A stretch of DNA of 64,000 bases from Pseudomonas thivervalensis (GTDB lineage Bacteria; Pseudomonadota; Gammaproteobacteria; Pseudomonadales; Pseudomonadaceae), in NCBI RefSeq assembly GCF_001269655.1, contig NZ_LHVE01000015.1:1-64000 (forward strand), given 5' to 3'. Both the position numbers and the translations under genes were made by a program. Each line of letters opens with the position of its first letter. Positions within the stretch are counted from its first letter, which is position 1. The notes beneath the pieces were generated by a model. That model did not search any database. It was not told the origin of the DNA and worked only from the letters and a program-made list of their open reading frames with translations. Shown in pieces: positions 24,275 to 31,466 of the stretch.

Positions 24275-26998
24275 TCAGACTTTCAAGGGCTGCTTGGCAC
24301 TGAATTTGAGATTCTTCCACTTAAGCTTGGACGTAAGCACACGGGAGCTGTCCAGCTCAATGGTCCGGCCCAATCTCGCCGCCGCGATAAAGCGATGATG
24401 GCCATCTTTCAGGGTAATGATTTTTGCCTCGCTATCGTATGCGTAAGTCGGAGTTCCCAAGCCGACCTTGAGCGCTGCTTGATCCTTGGCCTTGATTAAA
24501 GCAACCGCACGCTCACGTTCCGCACCTTCCAATACGTGAAATTTTTCATACTCCTTGATGCCTGATTCATTTGCCCAGTCTTGGCTCGGTAACAACTCGT
24601 ACCCTCGTGGCCATTCAGGCAGGCTTTTTCCTTCGACCAGATCGAACTTTTTCTTAAAAGTCACGACCAGACGCTCCACAGACACCTCCAATCCATTTCG
24701 CATGATTTTCGCCGGCTTGAAACTCATCGAAACGTCGCTGGTTGAAAGCGCTTCCTCGCCCGACTCCGTAAACTCAAGTGGACGGAAAGCAATTCCTGTC
24801 GGGAGTGTTGATGTGCTGCCATTTTCCCCCTTCTCAGGGGTATTGGCAAAAGTGGCGGGTGGAGGACCCACTGCTGTTCGGCTTTCGAAACGGCTCTTGA
24901 GATTCGCATAAGTGGCGGGTGGGGGAGCCTCTGCTGTTTGGCTTTCGAAACGGCTCCTGAGAGCGCTGACGGATCTTTTTTTCGCTACCCCCGATGCAAC
25001 GGCTCCATTGCCCGTTTCCACCGGCATGAGCCCGTCATCATCAAACCAACCCACCGGGTTATTTCTGACCATCCGATACCTGTTCAAACCATCAACCGCC
25101 CCCGCCGGATCCGGATTCATCCATCGTTGCAGCCAAGGCGTGTAATACCTGAACCCGTAGTAATAAAGCCCCGTGGCATCCCGCTCCTTGCCCGAATAAC
25201 GAACCGTCTTGTAACCCACCTCGATCGCATCATCTCCTGCCAGGGAAGCTGTTTCGCCAAACGGATAAAAATGCTCACGGCTGATGATCCGCCCGTCCAG
25301 GGCAAGCTCCATGCAGACCGAGCCCAGATGATCGGCCATGCTGAATCGGTAGCCATCGTTTTCCCCGGTCGGCGGTGCGCTTTCCCAATGCAACACCCGG
25401 ACATCGCTGAGCCCGCCTTCGGCGATGACCACCTGTAGCGCCTCACCCGTGCCGCTGTCGGCACGCAGCTCCAGCCCCGGCAGATAGCGCACCTCGGCGG
25501 TCAGCGTACGGGTGCCGGTCTGCAGCGTGCGCAGCTTGCGCACACGTTGTCCGCCGCTGTCGTAGACGTATGCCTCGCGGTCGTTGAGTTCCGAGGCGCG
25601 CTCGATGGGCGTGACCGAACCCAACTGGTTGCGCAGGTCCCAGGCCAGGAACCGGCCCGCGTCCAGTTCCAGGCCATTGCCCCGAGCATCGAACGCCGCG
25701 GCGATTTCGTCCTCGGTGGGCGGCACGCCATTGCGGTACGGCAGGCAGCGATTGCTATAGCGAGCCGCTTGGATGTCCCGACCATGACTTTGTGCCCCTA
25801 CGTGAACCAGCGCCAACAGATTGCCGCCTTCGTCATAGCGGTAGGTCTGCTGGTAATTGCTGACCGCCGCCGGGTCGTTGTGCCCCAGCGAGTCGGGCCC
25901 TTGGTTCGCCGAGCCCGCCTCCCAGCCGGTGGCTTTGATCAGTTGATAGAGACTGTCGTAGACAAAGCGGCTGATCGGGTCGATGCGCTGGTTGGCAAAG
26001 TAGCGGACCGCCAGGGCGGCGTCCTCGATGCTCAACACATTGCCCATCGGGTCATAAACGTAGCGCAAGTGTTGCAGTACCTGGCCGGCACGCACGGCTT
26101 GGCGCTCCGCCAGGCGCCCGTCTGCTGGGCTGTAGACAAGGGTGGTTTGCACGCCGTTGCCAGCGGTTTCCCCCTCGATCTGCCCAAGGGCATCGTAGCG
26201 AACATCGCTCACCAGCCTCTGCCAATCGCCCTGCCCCGCCAATAGCAGTTGGCTGCCGGACAGCCGGCCATCGAGCGTGAGGCGTTGACGTTGTCGATTG
26301 CCCCGGGCGTCGACTCGCTCCAGCACATCGCTCAGCGGCCCAACACGCCACGTCGAAACGGCAGCGCTTCCAGGTTCAAGGAGTTGTTCGCGATCGGATT
26401 CCGGCTCCGGCCAATCGGGCAAAGCCGCATCGAGCAGGTAACGGCGGTTCTGCATGAGGTTTTGCCCGGTCAAGGCAAACGACGCCAGTAACAACGTACC
26501 CGCCGTGTCGTCGTGACGGATCAGTTGGCCATACTGGTTGTGGTCCTGATCGCCGTGGCCCGGGTCACCGTAAGCCAGGCGCTCGGTACATCGGCGCGGC
26601 TGCCCGTCGCCCTGCTCGAACACCGCCACGGGGCGAAGCGATTCGTCATAGAGCACATCGCGCTGTGTCCCTCGACTGTCCCAGCCCTGCAGTCCTTCCT
26701 CGGCGAGACCCGGCAGATCGATCTGCCGGCCGGCATCGACGCCGTCTGCGCGCAGCGTGACGCCGGACAACGAATAAATCGCCGAAAGGTTGGTGGGCGC
26801 CGATTCGTCACTGTCCTGCATGGCCCACAACCGTGGATCCCACTGTTTCACCGCGCGCCCGGCGAGGTCAAAGAGGCTGCGGTTGATACGCCGCTGCGCC
26901 AGGTCGTTCTCCAGGCTGCGGCAGTAATCGACCGAACGAACCGGCCTACTGCGCGAGTCGACGGCTACCAACGTCGGCGTTCGATAATCCATGCCCAT
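24275..26998 (-). CDS. TcC-like RHS-repeat toxin with ParB-like C-terminal domain
   Basis: 907-residue protein. The start MGMDYRTPTLVAVDSRSRPV is like the C components (TccC) of insecticidal Tc toxins; I use the ATG at 26998, since the frame upstream begins only with TTG. RHS/YD repeats fill about residues 20-560 (YDEGGNLLALVHVG, YVYDPMGNVLSIED). The RHS core follows (MADHLGSVCMELALDG, YSGKERDATGLYYYGFRYY, RWMNPDPAGAVDGLNRYR) and ends DDDGL, the usual self-cleavage point, at about residue 657. The 250-residue tail has a 20-residue tandem repeat hinge and then ITLKDGHHRFIAAARLG, a ParB/sulfiredoxin-like motif. In known Tc toxins such a tail is the variable toxic enzyme. No TcA/TcB genes or adjacent immunity gene are present. 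Confidence 0.85.
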   Translation of the reverse strand: MGMDYRTPTLVAVDSRSRPVRSVDYCRSLENDLAQRRINRSLFDLAGRAVKQWDPRLWAMQDSDESAPTNLSAIYSLSGVTLRADGVDAGRQIDLPGLAEEGLQGWDSRGTQRDVLYDESLRPVAVFEQGDGQPRRCTERLAYGDPGHGDQDHNQYGQLIRHDDTAGTLLLASFALTGQNLMQNRRYLLDAALPDWPEPESDREQLLEPGSAAVSTWRVGPLSDVLERVDARGNRQRQRLTLDGRLSGSQLLLAGQGDWQRLVSDVRYDALGQIEGETAGNGVQTTLVYSPADGRLAERQAVRAGQVLQHLRYVYDPMGNVLSIEDAALAVRYFANQRIDPISRFVYDSLYQLIKATGWEAGSANQGPDSLGHNDPAAVSNYQQTYRYDEGGNLLALVHVGAQSHGRDIQAARYSNRCLPYRNGVPPTEDEIAAAFDARGNGLELDAGRFLAWDLRNQLGSVTPIERASELNDREAYVYDSGGQRVRKLRTLQTGTRTLTAEVRYLPGLELRADSGTGEALQVVIAEGGLSDVRVLHWESAPPTGENDGYRFSMADHLGSVCMELALDGRIISREHFYPFGETASLAGDDAIEVGYKTVRYSGKERDATGLYYYGFRYYTPWLQRWMNPDPAGAVDGLNRYRMVRNNPVGWFDDDGLMPVETGNGAVASGVAKKRSVSALRSRFESQTAEAPPPATYANLKSRFESRTAVGPPPATFANTPEKGENGSTSTLPTGIAFRPLEFTESGEEALSTSDVSMSFKPAKIMRNGLEVSVERLVVTFKKKFDLVEGKSLPEWPRGYELLPSQDWANESGIKEYEKFHVLEGAERERAVALIKAKDQAALKVGLGTPTYAYDSEAKIITLKDGHHRFIAAARLGRTIELDSSRVLTSKLKWKNLKFSAKQPLKV
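24846..24965. repeat. Two-copy 60-bp tandem repeat within the RHS gene
   Basis: Two copies with an exact 60-bp period (for example AGTGGCGGGT at 24851 and 24911; GCTTTCGAAACGGCTC at 24881 and 24941). They encode two similar 20-residue units, RSRFESQTAEAPPPATYANL and KSRFESRTAVGPPPATFANT, proline-rich and located just after the predicted cleavage point of the RHS core. Confidence 0.9.
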
Positions 26999-27065
26999 CT
27001 GTAGGAGTCCCGTGTAGTGCCAGGGTATCGCGGTCCATCTAACCAACGGGTCTGCAAGGCTGCCA

Positions 27066-27083
27066 ACTGTCAGATATGACAGT
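27066..27083. promoter_or_regulatory. Candidate operator upstream of the RHS toxin gene
   Basis: ACTGTCA-GATA-TGACAGT is a 7-bp perfect inverted repeat with a 4-base centre, 68 bases upstream of the RHS start codon. Almost the same sequence (16 of 18 bases) stands upstream of the halovibrin-like gene at 28762-28779, with similar flanks. Confidence 0.6.
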
Positions 27084-27143
27084 GGCGACCGACGGCATAC
27101 CGCGGCACCGCTGGCCCTGGACCGGGGACTCGATGGGCTCGGC

Positions 27144-28670
27144 TCAAGGCGTGCGCAGAACGGCCACCGAGCAGAGCCTCCAGTCGGCAGGTCGGGAATA
27201 GACGGTCCCGTGGTCGATCATCAACGTGTAATAGTTGCCCGAGTGATGCGCCTGTGCCGTCCAGTAATCGGAAACCCGGGGATCGAAATTCTGGTCGGCA
27301 TCGAAAGCACCGATGGGCCAGCCATACCCCCGCACCATATCGCCCCACTCGGGATACAACGCGCCGGGGTAGCGAAGCAGGTAACCGTTGCCCAGTTCAT
27401 ACGCCTGGGACAAGGCTGCGCCATGGCTGATCGAGTAGTTGTAGGCCGCGCTCCAATTCATATGACAGGCCAGCGCGGTAAACCATAACCTTGGCTTGGG
27501 CAGGGTGTATTGCGCGCTCTGCTGGCGTGCGTCCCTGATGGTGAACGTCCCCTGTGTATAGCCCCTGAGGGTAATCTCACCGGTGCCGGGATCGATGGGC
27601 ATCTGTTGCGGGTCGGCACTGCTGAAGGCATACGGCGGCGTCCCACCGATGACATTGAGAACCAGCCGTCCTCCGCTGAATCCGGTGTAGGGAAAGCCGC
27701 TGTCAGCCGCGAATGTAAAAGTGTCGCCCCGAGGCGAGGCGGTCAGGGAACTGACGCGCAGGATTTTGCTGCGCTCGTCAAATACCTGATCCCTCGGATC
27801 GAACGAAAACGAAGCCTTGTGCGCCGGGGTCGCAGGCAAGTCGATACGTATGATGGGCCGCCAAAGACCGCTGTGTTCATAGAAATCCTGTTGGTCATAT
27901 TGGGCGAATCTCAAGCCATTCCCTACGTAGTAGAACGCCTGGATCGGCAACTGCGGGGCAATATCCCGCGGCCAGGTGGCAAGCATCAGTTCATTGCGGC
28001 TGTGGAACGCAACAGCATTGTGCAGTTGCATGGCACGAAGGGCTTGATGGAACGAGTCGGCTGCCGCGTCATTCATCTGGTCACGTACATCGAAGCTGCA
28101 TTGGTAGTAACTCTGGACCACACCTGGTTGGTTCGTGTGGGCCAGCCACTGCTCTGCTGAGGTAATGCCCTGCGATTGACAGCGCCGGCTCTGCTGCGGG
28201 TAGCTGCGGTGAGCGCCACACCCCGGATTGTCCCGGTCGAGAGTGGCGCCATCGATGGGGAACACGCAGAGAATTTCAATCTTGCGCTTGTCGGCTGGCA
28301 TGTCCAGAACCGGATAGAAAATGAAGCCGTGATCGTACGTGGAGTCGATCTGCCGGAACTGCGAATCCTGCCGCAGGTATGAGAATGATACGGCTCCTTT
28401 TTCCTCGGCAATGGGACTGGGATTCCAGGCGTTGTAGTCGGTCGAGTGAATCGTCCCCCTGAACACAATCCCGGAGCAGAGAAACGCTGGCGTGGAGGCA
28501 CTGCCGCAGTTGATGCGAGTGTCGGCATAACGCGCCGCCAGCGCCGATGCGGTAGCGGTCCCGTCTTGCTCCAGCTGCGCGAGGCTTGAAGGGTCGGACA
28601 CATGACTGGTTGAGCGGTGCAGGCATCCGGTGACCAGAATGCATAACACCTGCATCAGGATGAACTTCAT
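27144..28670 (-). CDS. Halovibrin (HvnA)-like secreted lipoprotein
   Basis: 508 residues, with GGGGAG before the start and a lipoprotein signal ending in LVTGC (Cys16). The region from about 50 to 300 (TRINCGSASTPAFLCSGIVFRGT, then FSYLR, GFIFYPVLDMP and CGAHRSYP, with several cysteines) resembles, from memory, proteins annotated as halovibrin HvnA in Pseudomonas. Vibrio fischeri HvnA is an NAD+-glycohydrolase. A cadherin/Ig-like stretch follows (GGTPPYAFSS, DPGTGEITLRGYTQG, about 355-400), then an aromatic-rich C-terminal part. It lies upstream of the RHS toxin gene on the same strand and shares its putative operator. The name rests on recall, not a search; enzymatic activity is unknown. Confidence 0.6.
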   Translation of the reverse strand: MKFILMQVLCILVTGCLHRSTSHVSDPSSLAQLEQDGTATASALAARYADTRINCGSASTPAFLCSGIVFRGTIHSTDYNAWNPSPIAEEKGAVSFSYLRQDSQFRQIDSTYDHGFIFYPVLDMPADKRKIEILCVFPIDGATLDRDNPGCGAHRSYPQQSRRCQSQGITSAEQWLAHTNQPGVVQSYYQCSFDVRDQMNDAAADSFHQALRAMQLHNAVAFHSRNELMLATWPRDIAPQLPIQAFYYVGNGLRFAQYDQQDFYEHSGLWRPIIRIDLPATPAHKASFSFDPRDQVFDERSKILRVSSLTASPRGDTFTFAADSGFPYTGFSGGRLVLNVIGGTPPYAFSSADPQQMPIDPGTGEITLRGYTQGTFTIRDARQQSAQYTLPKPRLWFTALACHMNWSAAYNYSISHGAALSQAYELGNGYLLRYPGALYPEWGDMVRGYGWPIGAFDADQNFDPRVSDYWTAQAHHSGNYYTLMIDHGTVYSRPADWRLCSVAVLRTP

Positions 28671-28761
28671 CAGAGCTCCCCTGTTTCGGCTGGCGCGTGG
28701 GGCGCAGCAACGCCGTCCATTTATTCAGGGGCTATTTCAAACGCAGGGCCGTCCCACGGCA

Positions 28762-28779
28762 ACTGTCAGAAATTACAGT
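28762..28779. promoter_or_regulatory. Candidate operator upstream of the halovibrin-like gene
   Basis: ACTGTCAGAAATTACAGT, 92 bases upstream of the start codon, matches 16 of 18 bases of the palindrome in front of the RHS toxin gene, in the same orientation relative to the gene. Flanks are also alike: CA before, and GTG followed by a GACC after, in both copies. Confidence 0.6.
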
Positions 28780-28871
28780 GCTGACCAACGGGACCACTCC
28801 CTGTCCTGCGGATGTCCATTCAAGCGTCTCTTCGATAGGATGGTCGCCACGACTTCACGGAGTTTTGATCC

Positions 28872-29336
28872 ATGCTCATTGGCGTGCTCCTCGTTATCAC
28901 TTGGCTCATCCTGCTGTTGCGCTACCCGGCCAAGGCCTTGCCGGTCTCCCTCGCGGCGTTCATCGGGCTGGGACTGGTCGCTGTGTGGGTGCTCTGGCAG
29001 GAAAGTCGCGAGACCCGGCAACTGGAGCGCCTGGAACTGCGCATCAGCTATGCCCCCGGACAGTGCCCCGCCGACCGACCGCTGTCACTGACCCTGAAGA
29101 ACAACAACGACGTGCCGCTGCTCGAACTGCGCTGGCGGGTCGCGGCCTATGCACCGGGCGACACCATCAACCTGGCCGACAGCCCCTACGACGCACCACG
29201 CTACCGTGGCCCTGGCGAATTGCAGGCCGGCGCCGACTGGCAGGACTGCCTGCCCCTGCCGCCCCTGCGTCCGGGTTATCGCCCGCAAACCCTGGAGTTT
29301 CGCGCCGAGCGCTTGCACGGCAGCTTCTCCAACTGA
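28872..29336 (+). CDS. Small two-helix membrane protein of unknown function
   Basis: 154 residues. Two hydrophobic helices at the N-terminus (LIGVLLVITWLILLL and SLAAFIGLGLVAVWVLW, about residues 2-43) are followed by a soluble, probably periplasmic, beta-rich domain (ISYAPGQCPADRPLSLTLKN, LRWRVAAYAPGDT). I do not recognise a named family. It is 35 bases before the SDR gene on the same strand, which suggests cotranscription. Confidence 0.75.
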   Translation: MLIGVLLVITWLILLLRYPAKALPVSLAAFIGLGLVAVWVLWQESRETRQLERLELRISYAPGQCPADRPLSLTLKNNNDVPLLELRWRVAAYAPGDTINLADSPYDAPRYRGPGELQAGADWQDCLPLPPLRPGYRPQTLEFRAERLHGSFSN

Positions 29337-29370
29337 TTGCCTCCCCCCTTTTTTGCACAAGGAACGCGCC

Positions 29371-30195
29371 ATGCCTGTTGCGTTGATCACCGGATGTTCC
29401 AGCGGCATTGGCCGCGCCCTCGCAGAGGCCTTCAAGGCCGCGGGTTATCAGGTCTGGGCCACGGCGCGCAAGGCTGAGGACGTGGCGACACTCGCCACGG
29501 CCGGGTTCACCGCCGTGCAACTGGACGTCAACGACGGCCAGGCGCTGGAGCGGTTGAGCGAACGGATCAACCAGCAGCAGGGTGGCCTGGATGTACTGGT
29601 CAACAATGCCGGCTACGGCGCCATGGGCCCGCTGCTGGATGGCGGCGTGCCGGCCATGCAACGTCAGTTCGAAACCAACGTGTTCGCCATCGTCGGGGTC
29701 ACCCGGGCGCTGTTTCCGGTACTGCGTCGAGCCCGGGGGCTGGTGGTGAACATCGGCAGCGTGTCCGGGGTGCTGGTCACGCCGTTTGCCGGCGCCTACT
29801 GCGCCTCGAAGGCGGCGGTGCATGCCCTGAGCGATGCCTTGCGCATGGAGCTGGCGCCGTTCGGCATCCGCGTGTTGGAGGTCCAGCCTGGCGCGATCGC
29901 CTCCAGCTTCGCCAAGAATGCCGGCCACGAAGCCGAACAATTGATCAGCGAACAATCGCCTTGGTGGCCCTTGCGCGAGGGCATCCGCGCCCGGGCCAAG
30001 GCCTCCCAGGACAACCCGACGCCGGCCCACGAATTCGCCGCCGCGCTGCTCAAGGCCGTACAACAACCCAAGCCACCCCGCCTGCTGCGACTGGGCAATG
30101 GCAGCCGGGCGTTGCCGATGATGGCCGGGTGGCTGCCCAAGGGATTGCTGGAGAAGGGGTTGATGAAGCGGTTTGGGTTGGGGAAATCGCTGTAA
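29371..30195 (+). CDS. Short-chain dehydrogenase/reductase
   Basis: Classical SDR of 274 residues; NAD(P)-dependent oxidoreductase of unknown substrate. Signature parts: nucleotide-binding TGCSSGIGRALAEAF at the start, NNAGYG near residue 85, NIGSVSG with the catalytic Ser and YCASKAAVHAL with the catalytic Tyr and Lys. The start is the ATG at 29371 behind AAGGAAC; upstream frame belongs to the previous gene. The C-terminal 60 residues (GNGSRALPMMAGWLPKGLLE) are as in the SDR subfamily often annotated as a retinol-type dehydrogenase. The physiological role is not evident. Confidence 0.92.
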   Translation: MPVALITGCSSGIGRALAEAFKAAGYQVWATARKAEDVATLATAGFTAVQLDVNDGQALERLSERINQQQGGLDVLVNNAGYGAMGPLLDGGVPAMQRQFETNVFAIVGVTRALFPVLRRARGLVVNIGSVSGVLVTPFAGAYCASKAAVHALSDALRMELAPFGIRVLEVQPGAIASSFAKNAGHEAEQLISEQSPWWPLREGIRARAKASQDNPTPAHEFAAALLKAVQQPKPPRLLRLGNGSRALPMMAGWLPKGLLEKGLMKRFGLGKSL

Positions 30196-30245
30196 TCAAT
30201 GCAATTGGGCTTTTTGCTGTTGTGGTGAGGCTGAACTTCAACTCC

Positions 30246-30335
30246 TGTGGGAGCGAGCCTGCTCGCGAAGGCGTCGGTTCATCCAGCATGTGTGTCGACT
30301 GACTCACCGCTATCGCGAGCAGGCTCGCTCCCACA
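30246..30335. repeat. REP pair, family A (inverted)
   Basis: TGTGGGAGCGAGCCTGCTCG and CGAGCAGGCTCGCTCCCACA, lying between the convergent SDR gene and the HlyD-family adaptor gene. Confidence 0.92.
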
Positions 30336-30391
30336 GGGGATCTGTGGTGTCTATCAAATCTCGCCATCACCCCCACAAATGATGCAATGCC

Positions 30392-31255
30392 TCAGCGCTT
30401 GCCGTGGGGTTCCACCACCACCGTGCAGGTCATCCCCGCCGCCAGCAGCAGGCCTTCCGGCACTTCATCCAGATGAATACGCACCGGCACCCGCTGGGCC
30501 AGGCGCACCCAATTGAAGGTCGGGTTCACGTCGGCGATCAACTCACGGCTTTCGGGGTTATCCCGGTCGTAGATGCCACGGGAGATGCTGTCCACATGGC
30601 CCTTGAGCACCTCACCGCTCATCAACTGCAACTGCGCTGAATCGCCGATCCGCACCTTGGGCAATTTGGTTTCTTCGAAGAAGCCATAAACCCAGAACGA
30701 ATTCATGTCGACCACGGCCATCTTCGCCTCGCCGATGCGTGCATAGTCGCCGCGGTGCACGTTGAGGTTGGTGACGTAGCCATCCACCGCCGCGCGCACG
30801 TCGGTGCGTGACAGGTTCAACTCCGCGGCTTCCAATTGCGCCTGGGCCTGCTGGTAATCGGCCAGGGCCGAGTCGGCGATGTTGCTGGCGTCGTCGCGGT
30901 TTTCCCGGGAGATCACCAGGCTGTCCAGGTCGGCACGCCGATGGGCGTTGACCTTGCGCATTTCCCAAGTGGCCTTGCGTGACGCCACCAAGGAGCGGGC
31001 CTGTTTCACGGCGATGCGGTAATGCGCGGGGTCGATGCGCATCAGCAGCTCCCCCTTTTTCACCCGTTGGTTGTCGCGTACCGGCACCTCGACCACTTCG
31101 CCGCTGACATCGGCGGCGACATTGATGATGTCGGCCCGCACCCGGCCATCACGCGTCCAAGGTGTGTTCATGTAATGGACCCACAGCGTACGGCCGATCC
31201 ACAGCGCCAGGGCCAGTACCAACAGCGTCGCCAGCAGGCTGAAAAACTTTTTCAT
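30392..31255 (-). CDS. HlyD/EmrA-type efflux adaptor (AaeA-like)
   Basis: Periplasmic membrane-fusion protein of 287 residues that links the FUSC-type pump in the inner membrane to the outer-membrane channel. One N-terminal membrane anchor (FFSLLATLLVLALALWIG), then the biotinyl-lipoyl-like segment around VNVAADVSGEVVEV-type residues 45-75, a short helical hairpin with QAQAQLEAAELNLSRTDVRA, and a beta-barrel with VDMNSFWVYGFFEETKL. Last of four same-strand genes: NodT lipoprotein, FUSC pump, DUF1656, adaptor. That layout is like the p-hydroxybenzoate efflux system AaeXAB. Confidence 0.9.
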   Translation of the reverse strand: MKKFFSLLATLLVLALALWIGRTLWVHYMNTPWTRDGRVRADIINVAADVSGEVVEVPVRDNQRVKKGELLMRIDPAHYRIAVKQARSLVASRKATWEMRKVNAHRRADLDSLVISRENRDDASNIADSALADYQQAQAQLEAAELNLSRTDVRAAVDGYVTNLNVHRGDYARIGEAKMAVVDMNSFWVYGFFEETKLPKVRIGDSAQLQLMSGEVLKGHVDSISRGIYDRDNPESRELIADVNPTFNWVRLAQRVPVRIHLDEVPEGLLLAAGMTCTVVVEPHGKR

Positions 31256-31265
31256 CGCATCGATC

Positions 31266-31466
31266 TCAACGGTAGACCGTCAGCGCCAACGCGCCGAACA
31301 GACAGGTGAACAGACTCAGGCGCAACAACGCCGGGTGCCAGAAGAAGCGGTACAGGTCCAGCCCCGACAGGAAGCGGTCCAAGGCCCAGGCCAGGCCGGC
31401 GGCGATGAAGAACATCAGGGTCATGGTGGGCATGTACACGCCATGGAAGGCGATCTCACGGGGCAT
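31266..31466 (-). CDS. DUF1656 small membrane protein (AaeX-like)
   Basis: 66 residues with two hydrophobic helices (PTMTLMFFIAAGLAWALDRF and LLRLSLFTCLFGALAL). DUF1656/AaeX proteins accompany FUSC pumps and HlyD adaptors; their role is unknown. The ATG at 31466 gives the family opening MPREIAFHGVYMP. It overlaps the end of the pump gene by 11 bases and is 10 bases before the adaptor gene, so all three are translationally close. Confidence 0.9.
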   Translation of the reverse strand: MPREIAFHGVYMPTMTLMFFIAAGLAWALDRFLSGLDLYRFFWHPALLRLSLFTCLFGALALTVYR

